Source of the DNA: Emydura subglobosa
Lineage: Eukaryota; Chordata; Testudines; Chelidae
Direction: 5' to 3'
Assembly (NCBI GenBank): GCA_007922225.1
Contig: ML679958.1
Coordinates: forward strand, 56,190,838 to 56,254,837
Length of the DNA: 64,000 nt
Numbering within the stretch: the stretch's first letter is position 1; every line of letters begins with the position of its first letter. Of the stretch, positions 13,901 to 26,600 are shown piece by piece. The position numbers and the translations under genes were made by a program. Under the pieces are notes generated by a model. That model was not told the DNA's origin. It searched no databases and saw only the letters and a program-made list of their open reading frames with translations.

Positions 13901-15161
13901 TTATAGTGTTCGACACTATATGTTCTTGCTACAGGAAGACTCTTCAAGTGCACATGTATTGTGAGGATTGAGGACCACATTGAGACAGGTGTCCACAGAT
14001 CAGAGATTTAGAGACAAGAGAAAATACAAAGAGATGAACCACAAAAAATTTTACATTTAATCAAATTTGTTTGTTTTATCTAAAGTCATGCATTTGGTTT
14101 AAGGTGTGTCAGAGAACCCATTTGAAGTGACAAAGCTGGTGCATATCAATTTCTTTGATAAACTGACAAACTAATCATGAACTTGTGTTGTTCAATGGGC
14201 AGCACTGAACATTGCAAGACAGTGGTTCCTAAGGTTGCATCTGGGACAGGGGATGTTTGCTGGGGTCATTTTATGGCATAATCCCATGAGTGGCTGGCCA
14301 GAAGCACTCACTAAGTTAAGTGCCACTTGCCTGCAGGAGGCTGTGCATGAACTGCCTAGGAGTGGGGGTTCACACAGCAGAGCAAGTGCAAGACAGGCTC
14401 CAGGAGTGAGGGATTGGGGTGACACCGCTATACACCAGTCTAGATTGCAGAGGGGAATATTACAGCTGATAAGTGAAGTCATGGGCTTGAAGGAGTGAGC
14501 TGTCAACACCAGGGGCAGGTCCCATTTTGGAAAACTGGTCTGACTGCTTGCTTGGCCAGTCTGACTGTTTTGATGAACCTGGATACTGGGGGTTCTCTAC
14601 CAAGAAGCCTGAGGATCCTGCAAACAACTAATGGCTGATACCTGGTGTGCTGTGGTGCTCTGCTGGAAACCTTTCCATCCCTTCTTGTAGGAAGTCCAGA
14701 ATAGCTGGGATTCCTGGATCTCTAGAGTCTACACCACGCTCCTGGTACCATACACTGAACTAGCCCAGATGGAGAAGTAGGCTTTTAACAGAGAGATTCC
14801 CCTGGGAGACAACTAAGTTTTAATGATTTTGGAAGAGAGGCCAGATGTTGCTAGTGCTTCCCATTCAATAGCCAGGCTATTAGTTGGAGAAGATCCAGCT
14901 CTGGATGAAGAAAGGGATCCAGGAACAGGATGTCTAGTCCCAACAGTAGTTGCAACAGTGGTTCCAGCTTCAGTGCTATCAACTCAGAAAACCAGGGTCT
15001 CCTTGGCCAGTACATGGTTAACTTGCTTGTTCCTGCGTTATCTCCTGGCTCACTTTCTCTAGGAGTGGAAAGGGTGAAAATGCATCTAGCAGGCCTTGGG
15101 GCCAGCTGTGCGATAGGGCATCTTTCCCATGGCCTTGGGATCTGTTTCCCTGGTGAAGTAT

Positions 15162-15425
15162 TTAGGATTCTGCATTCTTGTGGTTTGCAAACAAGTCAGC
15201 TGGTGGAAAGCTGAACCTCTGCAAGATCAGGTTGAAAACTTCCTGGTTTAGACACCACTCCGAGTTGTTGAGTCTGTGTCTACTGAGCCAGTCTGCCTTC
15301 TGGGTCAGCTCCCCTTTTAGGGATGAAAGAGACTGATCTCCCCATCTCATTATCTCCATCGCTTCTGCATGTAGCATAGGGCTCCTTGTCCGTCCTTGGT
15401 TGTTTCTATACTTGACCATGGTCAT
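15162..15425 (-). pseudogene. DIRS-like RNase H / linker open fragment
   Basis: An 87-codon open fragment of the decayed DIRS element. It carries KADWLSRHRLNNSEWCLNQE and the PPADLFA motif seen between RNase H and recombinase in DIRS elements. It lacks a credible own start and is a relic. Confidence 0.65.
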
Positions 15426-15988
15426 GTTGTCTGACTGAACCAGGACATGATTTCCCTTAAGGTGGCGCTGGAACCTTCATAAGGCTACTTTGATAACTCT
15501 CATCTTCTGGAGATTAATGCTGTAGTTCCTCTCCCCACAGCTCCAGAGTGCCTGTGCAGTTCGAGGTCCTAAATGAGCTCCACAATCCATCAGGCTAGCA
15601 CTGGTCATGAGAACCTGAGGGTCTGGAAGGCATATGGGGAGGGACTCCTTGCAGATGTTGCCTGGGACTGTCCATTTTAGGGCATCGCACACCTGATTTG
15701 GGACCAGCACTTGATCTTTCATGCACTCTGGGGAGTTGTTCTATACTTTGAGCTTGAAAGCCTGGAAACAGTTGATGTGTGATCCTGGCCATGGAATGAT
15801 CCCTATGCAAAACACCAGGAGGCCCAACAGCTGAAGACACTGAGCTATGGCTAGCCTTGTACACTCTCATAATACGGATATGAGCTCCTGGATTGTCCAG
15901 AATCTTTTGAGTGATGGATAGACTTGCCTCCTCCAGGTGTCCATATCCACTCCCAGGTCTGATATCCTTGTTGAGGGAATAAGAGAAC

Positions 15989-16040
15989 TTTTTTTTTTTT
16001 TTTTTTTTTTTTTAAACATTTATTACAAAATCATGCCCCT
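15989..16040 (-). repeat. A25 tract behind AATAAA inside the DIRS relic
   Basis: On the minus strand, AATAAA at 16024-16019 is followed within five bases by a run of 25 A (16013-15989). This interrupts the DIRS body between reverse transcriptase and RNase H sequence. It could be the tail of a very short retroposed insert or an expanded A-run. Confidence 0.55.
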
Positions 16041-16835
16041 GCCAGAGGTCTAGAGACTGAATCGCGGCATTGTGCGCTGGAGTCTGGGTCAGAGCTCTGA
16101 CTGGGATATTGTCCCAGAAAGGGATAAAGGTTACCCTGCAACCTGACTCTGTAAATGATCACCATAAGAATCTTTGGAAGTCCCTGGGGCCAATGACAGC
16201 CCAAATGGGAGCATTCAGAACAGATAGTGATCTGTGCCATAGCAAACCTCAGAAGCTTGCATCGACATGGTGTATGGGAATATGAAGATAGGCATCTGCT
16301 AGATCCACTGAAGTTAGGAGGTCCCCTTGGGATACAAATGACACCGAGGTAGTTGGGTCTTCATCCACTTGTTGAGCTTCTTGAGGTCAGGATGGCTCTG
16401 ATTGCCACAGTGCTCTGACCAATAAAGATGGAGTAGAACCCTGAGAACTTTTCTTCTAAGGGAACTCCTTCTGTCACTCCTACATCCAGAAGATGGGAGA
16501 CGTTGTTCCAGATAAGTTTCAGAGAGTCATTGGATAAGGGGGACTGGATGAAGAAGGGATGGCGTGGAGCCTGTCCGCAGGAGTAGCCCTGATTCATTCT
16601 CTCTCTTACTCACTTGTCTGTGATTGACACAGACCATTCCTCTGAGAAGCTGGAAATTCTGTCTTCTAGAGTCAGATCTGGGCAGAGCCACGTATGGTCA
16701 GTGTCATGCTGGGATCTTGGGGGCTGTCGGACCACCCCTAAACTTCAGTCTCAGTTCCAGAACTTACCATTGGTGTTTCTGGTATCCTTCCTGTGGTACT
16801 TCTATGAGGAGGACAGGCGAAAGGAGGGTCTTTGC

Positions 16836-17096
16836 CTAAAAGTGAACTTGTACTCCCTTTGTAGAACACCTGGCAATAAGGGGAGAGCCTGCTTTCATTT
16901 TTGCAGCATTTTCTGCCACTATCTTGTCCAGATTTTCTCCATAGAGGAGACATCCTGTGAGCTTGGAGGAGCATAGGACTTGCTTGGCATGAGCATCTAC
17001 CAGCCAGGGGCAGAGCCACATATGCGACCTGGTTGCTGAGCTGAATGCCATGACCTTGGCTGAGAATCTCATTGTGTTCAGCGAGGCCTCAGCCAC
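16836..17096 (-). pseudogene. DIRS-like gag open fragment
   Basis: An 86-codon open fragment with SHMWLCPWLVDAHAKQVLCS and LLYGENLDKIVAENAAKM, resembling DIRS gag. It is broken on both sides and a second frame carries the adjacent part. Confidence 0.6.
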
Positions 17097-17345
17097 AAAT
17101 GCAGCTTCCAGGGAAACGTTCCTCAGTATGGAGCTAGTGTCGGGGTGGTCTCTGTCCTTCTGGGCCCTGAAGTCCTCTAGCCAGGATCATGTTGCTCTCG
17201 CTAAGCACATGGCTGAAAGGGATGCTCTGAAGATGGCTGAGGACACTTCAACATCCCTTGTAAGGGTGGCTTCCATTCTCCTGTCTGATAGATCCTTGAG
17301 GGAACAATTCCCCTTCTGAAGAAATAACCACGTCCCTACAAGAGA

Positions 17346-17796
17346 TACTGCTTCCGCATCAACCTTTGGGAATTTTTCTAGGGGAAACTTTGTTTACTAG
17401 GGTTTAAACCATTTTAAATGCACAAGCACATGTTGGTCTCTGGGAGTAGAGAGATCAGGCAACATTATCAGTGAATAGCGTTTGGTCACTTAAAGGATTT
17501 GGTTATAGATATTTTTTTAAACTATCATTCCTTAACAGCATGAACCTGCAAGGTGTTTAAGTCCCATTGACTTTTCTGGGACCTGAAGGCACTCAGCATT
17601 TCAGAGGAGGGATTTGGCAAACTGAAGAGCTGAGTACATATACCTCCTTCCTTACTAAAGATGAGATTCACTACAATGCATAGTGTCCACAACAGGCTGT
17701 GTGGTAACTAGGGACGTTGGAAGGCCATATTGGAGTGAATTTCATCTTGAGCTTTTAATGGAAAATGTCTGTCCAGCTGTAAAAACACTTAAATGC
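17346..17796. other. Non-coding, nothing recognised
   Basis: No gene or clear repeat seen between the DIRS relic and the next CR1 fragment. Confidence 0.4.
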
Positions 17797-18045
17797 CATA
17801 GATTCATGGACTTTAAGGTCAGAAGGGACCATTATGATAATCTAGTCTGAATTCCTGCACAACACAGGCCATAGAACCTCATCCACCCAACTACGGTAAT
17901 AAACCCCTAACCTATAACTGAGTTATGGAAGTGCTCAAGTCATTGTTTAAAGCCTTCAAGGTACAGAGACTCCATCAGCAAGTGACCCATGCCCCATGCT
18001 ATAGAGGAAGGCCATGAATGCCTCTCTTATAATAATTTGGGCAGA
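17797..18045 (-). mobile_element. CR1-type LINE, 3' fragment
   Basis: Plus-strand text starting ATAGATTCATGGACTTTAAG and continuing GACCATTATGATAATCTAGT is the inverted 3' end of a CR1 subfamily that also occurs at 34348. The 5' edge is approximate. Confidence 0.8.
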
Positions 18046-18885
18046 GACAAAATGAGAAATGTTGCCTTTCCTTTCTTGAACAGTTCTCTATCAATGTCAG
18101 CAAGATAGTTTATCCTCCTGAAATTACAGCAGAAAAGAATAATAGGCAATAGGGTGTGAGGTAGGGAAAGGAAGGCTGAGATCAAAATCTGATCACTTCT
18201 AGTGCTCCAGGAATGGGGTTATCTCACAGCCCTACAGCACTCTGCTGGCCATTATTACACTTTATAGCAGTGATGAAAAACTCTGTATTCAAACCACAAA
18301 TCCCAAACCCCTCTAATACAAACATACAAATAAATTAGACTATTGATGGTGGTATATCCTTCTGAATTCAGTACAAGTTAATTAATTTTATTGGTATCAG
18401 CTTTTATGTTTTCAGTTGTTTTATAGAAACTTCAACAATCAAAATGATACTTGCAATGAACAACAAAAAGTGATTTCTTAAACATATTTGTCACAATTAT
18501 TCAAGCAGTTTTGATCAATGGTTTTAAAAAGCATAGTTCTTGAATGAAAAACACACTCTCTAGAGGTCTCACATTTGTCCCCAACCTGACAGTAGCAATG
18601 AAGTTTATTTTACAAATACACAGTAGCCCAGTAAACTCTTGGATAAGAATCCAATCTTGAAAGCAGGGGCCACACTGCAATTTAATATCACTGCCCCTGT
18701 TGTATGTTTGTCTTTTCATTGATTGTTATATTAGTGTATTAAATTCAGAAATTAAAATGTTATTCTTAATTTTACAAAGGTAGACTCTGAGCCATAACAT
18801 TACACACATAATGATATCTAGGCATGTCTGGAAAGGAACCTAAATTAGAGACAGATTGTAAATACATAAATGAATGATTGCTGGA
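18046..18885. other. Non-coding, nothing recognised
   Basis: AT-rich sequence with no supported gene or repeat. Confidence 0.4.
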
Positions 18886-18887
18886 GT

Positions 18888-19093
18888 CAGTGAGACAAGG
18901 TGGGTGAGGTAATATCTTTTATTGGACCAACTTCCATCAGTGAGAGAGAGAGAGAGAGAAGCTTTCAAGCTTACACAAAGTGGAAGTAAATCTTGTCTCT
19001 CTCATCAACAGAAGTTGGTCCAATAAAAGGTATTTCCCCACCCACCTTGTCTCTCTAACATCCTAGGACCAGCACAGCTACAGCAACACTGCT
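18888..19093. mobile_element. Foldback element, short copy A
   Basis: The left arm at 18891-18935 (GACAAGGTGGGTGAGGTAAT, TTTTATTGGACCAACTTC) is inverted at 19010-19057. The short centre includes (GA)n and AAGCTTTCAAGCTT. It belongs to the same family as 44864-45016, 48822-49172, 51453-51573 and 57696-57843. Its right end reads CAGCTACAGCAACACTGC. No coding capacity. Confidence 0.75.
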
Positions 19094-21225
19094 GGAATCA
19101 GTGTCAAGGATTATCAACCTGTTCTTAATCTTTTCACACTTTATTTAGGTGCTTTATACTAACATAGGGTCATTTTACATGTAACCATACAAGGCTTTTA
19201 AAGTGCTTGTCTAATGCACTTTGCAGATTTCAATAGAATACATTCTGTGCTCTATTTATATCATTTGCTGCAGTACACTTCATAATCCTGATGGCAATAA
19301 ATACATCAAACTGTCTCATGCTGCTTGAAATGAAAAACAATAAATATTCAGTCGGGTTACACTTTATATGCACAATCATGTAATGATTTTAATGAAAACC
19401 AATTAAAACACTTAGAGGTAGTTAAAATTACTTAAGCAAGGATGCTAATGTTACATCAGTTGCAGCAAATCAGCAATAACAAACAATAATACCCATGCAA
19501 CCCAGCAATGATCGTTCGGTAAATAACATAGTTGTTGCTGACTTTTAAGATGAATGGTGAGAAAATAAAAGAAGTCTTATGTCCTTTTAAGATACAATAA
19601 GCCTTATTAAATCACATGGCAATTTAAAGGGATCGTTGGTACATGTGCTTTGACTGTTGCTGGACTCCGGAATATTAAAAAATGCCGATGCTAAACAGGC
19701 AGTGCTGAAGTCAACAGCTAAACAACATGTTTCTTGTAACTGTTTTAATTAAATGCATGTTTGAAAGCTCTGTCATGGCTTAGGGAAGGACAGTGTGAGT
19801 TTGCTAAATTCTTCTATTATCTGGCAGCGCAGCAGAAACATTTTTTGTAAGTTCTAGAGGGAGGGAAAAAACAGCTGCTATTTTGATTTTTCAGTGCCAG
19901 AATGATGGATATTAAAGTCGGTGAGATTATATCGAGTCCAGAGGGAATTTCTCACCATTCCTTATAACAATTTAAAGAGACACTGCCAGGCCAAGTATGT
20001 CCCAGAAGTTAAGATGCATAAATAAAGACCCTTCCAGAACCAACAAATTATTTCATAGGGTTTTTTTGGGTGACGTACAGGGGAAGGGGTGTCTTAAATT
20101 CCTCCAGAAAATGCTTTAAAAAAATTCCCTTGAAATGTTTGGGTTGCAACTGCTGCAGTGTGCTGTTAGTGCATTGGATCTGAAAGTAAAATGTAATAGA
20201 CACTGGCTGGAAACAAAATAAAACAAATATTTTCATTGGTCCAGGTGAGAGAACTGCAAATAATTAAATAAATAGCCTAAATAACTGGTAAGCTAGATTT
20301 CAAACATTTTTAATAATCTGTGGTATGTTATAGACTTTTTGTAAACGTATTTACCCTTGTCAATCTCCTTTTTAAAATGTTAGAGTAGTTTAGATTAAAC
20401 TTTGAACTGTGTCCCCAAAAGAAATACCATTAATCTCTACTGTAAAGTTAATGAGGCCACTGAAGTAAATGGAGTTACACCAAGGATGGAGCTAGCTGTA
20501 CAATCAAGTGGTCTACAATACAGTAAGTATGATAAAATCTTTAGCTATTTTAGTATTTTTAGTATTTAATATAGTTAGTATTTTTCTAACTGTAAGAATC
20601 TTTAATGATAAAAACAGAGTTTTGAGAAATTGCAAAAAATTGAGTGATACAGAGTAGTAATTTCATTTAGCACTATTATACTTTAGGGGCTGTTATAAAT
20701 ACAATGAATGTGTTCATAGGTCTAAGAGGCTTATATACTCATATTCTGACATGTGCAGGATGCCTGCCAGCAGCAACTGTATGGTTGTTTTGTTTTAAAT
20801 TCAGTCACAGAGTAGTATCCCAATGCTTTCTTCTCTCCAGGAAGGAATTCTATGTTTACCCTCTTTGTTTTCACATATATAGTCGTTGTCATCATCATTA
20901 TCATTGCACCACTAACAAATGCTGGAAAATATGTTTTCTGTTTACAGGCTTCATAAATCAGTCTACCTGGATGTTGCTTTGATTGTCTGGCCAGCTTTTA
21001 AACTCATTTTGAGTTAGGTTTACCCGTGGAGTTTTCTATGAACAATTACTTCACAATAGTTGGGCAAGATTTATTTCCATGGTATTAGGCCAGCGTTTGC
21101 TGTTGTTTGAAATTAGATTGTACACTATAATTATCACATAGTAATATCAGTGACAGAGACAGATATTCAGAAAACTACAATTTAAAAACAGGCCGGAGAG
21201 AGAACAACTCTGTAGTCTGTAAGAA
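19094..21225. other. Non-coding without recognised repeats
   Basis: About 2 kb of AT-rich sequence with many TAAT and ATTA cores and no repeat I recognise, especially at 19330-19960. Open frames are short and unsupported. It may hold conserved regulatory DNA but nothing here proves it. Confidence 0.4.
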
Positions 21226-21815
21226 GACTCACCTCAGAGATGGGAGACCCCACATCTGGTCCCGTTCCATTCACTCTTTCATTATATCCAGAGTGGAACT
21301 ACTTCAACAGCACAGACTGAGGCAGCCCCACATCAGAATATCCCGCAGTTCAGTGGTCAGAGCACTCTTCTGAGAGGTGGGAAACTCCCCTCTGGCAGAG
21401 GGGGCAATTGAATTTGGGTTTCCCACATCCCAGGTGAGTGCTCTAACCATTATAATAACCATTATAATAAGTTATAAAGAGAGGACCATCCCCCCCTCCT
21501 CTGGCTGGCTTTTGAATGGGACATCTGAGCACTCCTACACTAGCAGGCCCTGAATGCGATTTAGATGGCTGAATCCCTACCTTCCCTGGTTTGTGACTTG
21601 CTCTGGGGCTTAGGCAGGAAACCAGTATTCGGCTGCCTGGAATGAGGCAGCAGTATGCATGCCCAGAGGCAGAGATATGGGTGCTTAGGGAACTTTTACC
21701 CTGAAACATTAGGTGCTGAGTGAGGTTAGACACCTACAGGGCTAGGCAGGAATTTTGTGCATTGCAGTGGAACCAAACCTGGGACTTAGGCACCTAGCTT
21801 TTCGTGGGCTTCCAG
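21225..21815 (+). repeat. Interspersed repeat with tRNA-like segments, copy 2
   Basis: Contains a tRNA-like A-box on the plus strand near 21350 (TCAGTGGTCAGAGCACTC) and an opposed one on the minus strand near 21450 (TGGTTAGAGCACTCACC), the latter followed on its own strand by a B-box-like AAATTCAATTGCC. The right part shares wording with 13440-13900. The family was not named. Confidence 0.5.
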
Positions 21816-22339
21816 TCCAGAATGTCTCATTCTTTGAGTTGCTGAGTCTTTGTACTTGAATGGAAGTTGACCAGGCTCATCATCTCACAGGACTGGGTCT
21901 ATAATGCTGCTGCGGGATTGACATGGTGGAAAAACGGCAAGACTTGCAAACATGCATTATGGTACGTTTAAAAGCTGTGATGGTTTTGGACAAATGAAAG
22001 AGCAAACGGATGCTCCCTCTCCCCCTCCCAAAAAGGCATCTTTTGTGTAGTTAGAACTCGTGTAGGAGTCAGGAAACGTGTTTTTGCAGTGATGTACCAC
22101 AACTTCTAAGCACGATTGGAGATTGCTCTTTCTTGCATCTCTTTACTTGTAATAATCAATCATGGGGCAAGAATCTTTTTACTGGTGATGATGAGAGTTA
22201 ACAGTTACTCACAGTAGGATGGTGAATTCAATTGCTTAAGTATTCCTATGTTCCTGAAGCACAGTGACTGCAACAGTACTACTAGTTAGCCTGTATCTAG
22301 AGATTTTCATCTTCAAAGTGCAGTACAAACATCAACCAA

Positions 22340-23515
22340 TTTAATTCTAAAGCAAGAGTTCCTGTTTGAGAATGTGGAGAGGGAGGAAAATACTTAAGAT
22401 AGAAAAGATGCACAGAGTGAGAGTGTTCTGCATTAAAAGAAGATCCCCAAACATAGATTTCCTACCAAAATGAAAAACACATAGATACTTTGACTCTCTT
22501 GATAGATTTTTCCTTTTTAGTTATTTTCTTCTCTTTTAAAAAGTCTTTTTCTGACACACCTGCCCTTCAGCTTCACATTTTAGGAACCAAAACAAAGAGC
22601 CCTTCAAGTGCAAGCAAAATGTCAAAAAAATCCAGCTTCTGGGTGAAGAGACCATTTCCTAGGATTCCTGGTAACAGAGAAACTAGACATCATCTGCTAT
22701 GATGCAATGGGGAAGTCATGGTGGGGCTCCCTTTTGAAATGTTGATGTGGGAGGGGGTCTTAGACCACTTTGACTCCTTTCAACTCTGTCTTTCCAGGAA
22801 AAAATAATTTAACTTTTTTCTAGGGATTTTTACTACTTTGAGCTGTGAGCCGGATCCGATAATAAATGTTTATATTGAACTGTTCTGTGCTTCCAAACTA
22901 TTCTATTGTTCCTGACAGCCAACTGCAAAGGTCTGATGTAGATCTGGACAAGAAGGTACCACAGAAAGGAAGGCAGGCTTTCCTATTTGATAAGCAGTCT
23001 TGTTCAAATTCCCAGTTACTTGCATTTCTAATTCTGAACATAGCACACACAACGGTGGGGCCGATTAGTTGGGTCTGACTTGCACATTGTTGCATACTTG
23101 GTATTCAGTCCCAAGAAACACTGCTAATAAAACAGAGCAAAATGACATTGTCTCAAAGAGCTATTGGCCATACATCAAGCCAGAATGGTCACAAACTATC
23201 TCATCTGTCCCTCTGTTCATTTGACAGAGATATTCTGTGCACGACACCAACTCCACTATAGTTCTCTTCACTCCTCTGAACACAGAATTTAAGTCTCCAC
23301 GCTAGCTATACGCTGTAGGATTTCACCAAAATCTATGCAACAGCGTTGTTTTTGGCATTTTGATTAAAGGACTGTAATATTTCAATATGAAAATTACATG
23401 TATCAGTTTGATAGTTCTTATCTTCAACAGGAGCTATTTTCATCTTTCACCATGCAGCTTGTTTCTGAACTGTACTTGTTACAATGTCCAATTATTTATC
23501 AGTAATGGGAACATC
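22340..23515 (-). other. VWA8: Probable VWA8 3' UTR and flank, end not fixed
   Basis: This non-coding DNA follows the VWA8 stop codon on the minus strand. I found no AATAAA on the minus strand in this stretch. The nearest common variant seen is ATTAAA at 22345-22340, so the transcript end cannot be placed with confidence. The upper bound given is only that candidate signal. Confidence 0.35.
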
Positions 23516-23624
23516 TTAGGCACTGGACAACATGGTGGATGTAAAGATCTGCTGCAAGATCTGGGGTATCTGCTTGGTATCCATGGCAATAAAAGACCGG
23601 CCTGCTGGTAGCATCCTCTGCAGC
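23516..23624 (-). CDS. VWA8: VWA8 terminal coding exon and stop codon
   Basis: The CDS part is 109 nt after a CCCTAG acceptor. Its first base completes the arginine codon started in the previous exon. It encodes [20 protein letters not shown] and then [15 protein letters not shown], followed by TAA at 23518-23516. The C-terminal helix [12 protein letters not shown] is typical of the family. The stop in this position gives a normal-looking C-terminus. Confidence 0.96.
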
Positions 23625-26600
23625 CTAGGGATTAGAATGGGGGAGGGAGGGGAAAAAAGAATTACCATTACAAATTATGTTCCTGACAGCAAACCAAAGA
23701 GTCCCGAGAGTTCCTTAAGAAAGGATGTTTTTACTTTTGAATACCTTGCCGATACATGCCATTCCCAATGCTGTCACTATGCAATTAAAAGCTTGGGAAA
23801 GCAGCAGTGCAAGGAAACACTGAAAGCAGTTATGTCTTTTCAGCAAGACAACTGATCTGTTTCTACAGATTTCCATTCATGTATTATTGTCACTGTTTCT
23901 GGTGTGCGAAAATCTCTGCTTAGATTAAGGTACCAGTGACCAAACAAAGTACTAGCACAGTTGATCTTCTAGAAACAACTCTCTGTAGGAGGGATCATTT
24001 AGTTCATTAAAAAATATTACTGTACTAACCTGAAAAAGTGTTTGGTAAACCTCAAATCCTCCACCCCACTACTGATTTGATCTGAAGCTTTATATATTGG
24101 CTAAAAATGTGATGTTTATATTTCCATCTTCTAGCCTACAATAGGTTACACTGAATTCACGTTTTTCTACAACTGTTAGCCTGAAACCTAAGTTAGTCAG
24201 CGTTGTACATTTTTATTCAAAGCTTTTAATATACAAGATATATATTACAAAATTCACATCACTAATATTTAATCAATAGTTTTGGTATAATATTATTTCA
24301 CTGATTTTTAAACAACTTTTAATAGATATTTTTGCCCCACTGTCATTTCTCCCATTTGAAATGAAAATACGAGCCATGTGGAAAGAAAAACTAATAAAAA
24401 TAACTCCTCTCCCTTCCACCCAGAATTACATTTGAAGGAAAGCTTTGCTTAATTATGCACATCCATGCAGTTGCATTTCAATGATACTGTGTCATATATT
24501 CTATATCTAGTAAATTGGTCAATTTTAAATAATCTTTTCCTCATTGGTGGATGTGGATGAACCTATTTTTCCAGTAGGAAAAATAAAACTCAATCTGCAA
24601 TAATATTTCAACATAGGATCTCTTTATGGGGAACACAAACAATAGATTGATGGAACCTGCAGAAATTCAGTGAACAGCAACCACTGTGCAAGCTGCAAGT
24701 TCCAAACCTTTTAAAATTAAACCACATGCTGGGGCCCAACATCTTCTAGGCTTGATGCTACCGCCCTTTCAGTCAATGATTTTTTTAAAGAAACATAATT
24801 GGCCCTTTAACATTAGTGGTAACTGGCATATGTTTATGATGGAGCTAATAGCTTTGGTTAGTTTGTATAAAAGTCCTCTGTCCTCTCTGTACCCTATCAA
24901 GGTCTGACAAAGGCTATGGAGCCATAATCAGATTTATACAGTTAGTTTTTGGGCACCCCTTACACTGCTAAACATCTCCCCAGTTCCAGTTTAACCTACT
25001 TCGGATTAGACTATGTACATGTATTTTTAACTCCCTAGTTGGGGAAGAGCTCAGGGGCCCTGATTTGTGGCCAAAACTTTAATTCCACATGGATTTATGC
25101 ATTTGAATAGCCACTATCTAAATGGACACCCTTTTGATGCCACCAATGCCCTGAACTGGCTGGAAGAAGTTGGTGTTAAGCAGCGTAAGGCCTGTGCTGT
25201 CATCACTGCTCATCAAATAACACAGGACAAGAATCACAATCTTATTGACCTGTAACCTAGTGCAGATCACTACTGCTTGGCAACTGCACCCACGTACGTC
25301 CTTTTGAAAGCTCTCTTTAGATTCATGATGAAGGCAAATAATTATATTTCTTAGGGACTAGTAGCAATATATTTACCTGTCTGCCTGGTCTCCTAAAGAT
25401 CCTATGAATATGGCAAAAGCATTAACTTGAGGGTTGACGGTCAAGGTTTGGGCAAATCTTGATGGCGGGATACCGTATCGCTCAAGGTTTGCATCGCTCA
25501 AGACTATGACAAAGTATTCATCTGCCTCTTCGTTGGCAATTTCACGAACAGCATGCTCTGTGCCTTCCAGAGTATGGTCCCCGCTCATACAGAATTGAGC
25601 ATGGGCATGCATTATCTGGATACACAACAAAGTTAAAAGGAAACGTCTGCAGAGAACTATTCCAAATAAAACATACATTTTAATTTGAATGAAAGGGAGC
25701 AAACATTCTTCTCAGCCATATTAAGTGAAGCACATTTAGAAATGTGCAGCCTGCTCCGGAGTCTAATATGTAGCATATTAGGAGTCAGTCTAAGGTTCCT
25801 TTCACTCAATATAAACATAAATTCTTAAAATCCAATTTGAAGTATCAGAACCAGAAAAATCTCACATGGAGGGAATTTAGCTTTCACAACTAGAGAGTGA
25901 GGAAGTAAAACACTACAGCAGGCTTTACTGGGTTTCCACATTGCTATAGACCTGAAGGAGAAAATGGGCTTAGCTTCCTAATGCCCTGACCAAATCCCAT
26001 CTGTTCATAATGTATATTAGTGGACTTCAGTCTGAAGTGTTATTACCAAATATTAGACTCATGGTCAGGCCCAGATTAAAGAATTTTGCAGCCCTATGCA
26101 CTGTGGAAATTCGGGCTCCCCTCCTTTCTTAAAGTGCCCCTCTCTCCCCACCCCACACACAGACTCCTTAATGCTCCTCTTTCCCCTCTCCACACACAGA
26201 CCCCCTCCTATCTTACATATACCCACAACCAGCCCCCACACAGATGCCAGCAGCCCTAACATTCATCCCACTCACCGCAGCCCCAATATTCTGCACTCAC
26301 CTCAGAGCCCACCACCAACTCTCCCCAGCCTCCTGACTCAGTGCTCCCGTCCCACGCTAGGGCAGCTCATCTCGATCCCAGCCATCCAGCTCCGCTCCCT
26401 TCTTTCTGCCCTACGCTCACACGGCCCCAAACCGCTCAGGTCTGGCCTGGCCACTACTCTGCAGGGTAACCATACATCCCGTTTTGGCCAGGACAGTCCC
26501 TTTTATAAGCCCTGTCCCGGCTGTCCTGACATTGTTGGCAAAACTGGGTGTTTGTCTCATTTTCTCTAGCAAAACAAATGCTGGGTGGGTGGTGCAGGAC

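Larger units (their letters stand above)
14520..17345 (-). mobile_element. Decayed DIRS-like (tyrosine recombinase) retrotransposon
   Basis: Reading down the minus strand, the parts come in DIRS order. Near 17096-16836 is a gag-like segment (SHMWLCPWLVDAHAKQVLCS, LYGENLDKIV). Near 16312-16270 is reverse transcriptase with SVDLADAYLHIPI. At 15425-15162 is an RNase H/linker segment (KADWLSRHRLNNSEW, FPPADLFA). At about 15050-14530 is the start of the recombinase region (AILDFLQEGMERFPAE, WDLPLVL). Several frames are used and stops are frequent, so the element is dead. The recombinase catalytic part is missing at the left end. Assignment is from motif order recalled for the family, not from a search. 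Confidence 0.75.

Noticed and set aside
21350..21470. tRNA gene suggested by A-box-like words
   Set aside because: No complete cloverleaf can be drawn from the surrounding sequence; it is a tRNA-like part of a repeat.
1..23500. RGCC, the neighbour of VWA8 in mammals, on the downstream side
   Set aside because: I looked for its protein in the open frames and saw nothing; it is probably outside the window.
23532..23855. 107-codon plus-strand frame
   Set aside because: Antisense shadow of the last VWA8 exon.
26096..26569. 157-codon open frame rich in proline, serine and threonine
   Set aside because: It lies in the C-rich part of the hAT-like element and runs into the nested MITE; composition alone keeps it open.
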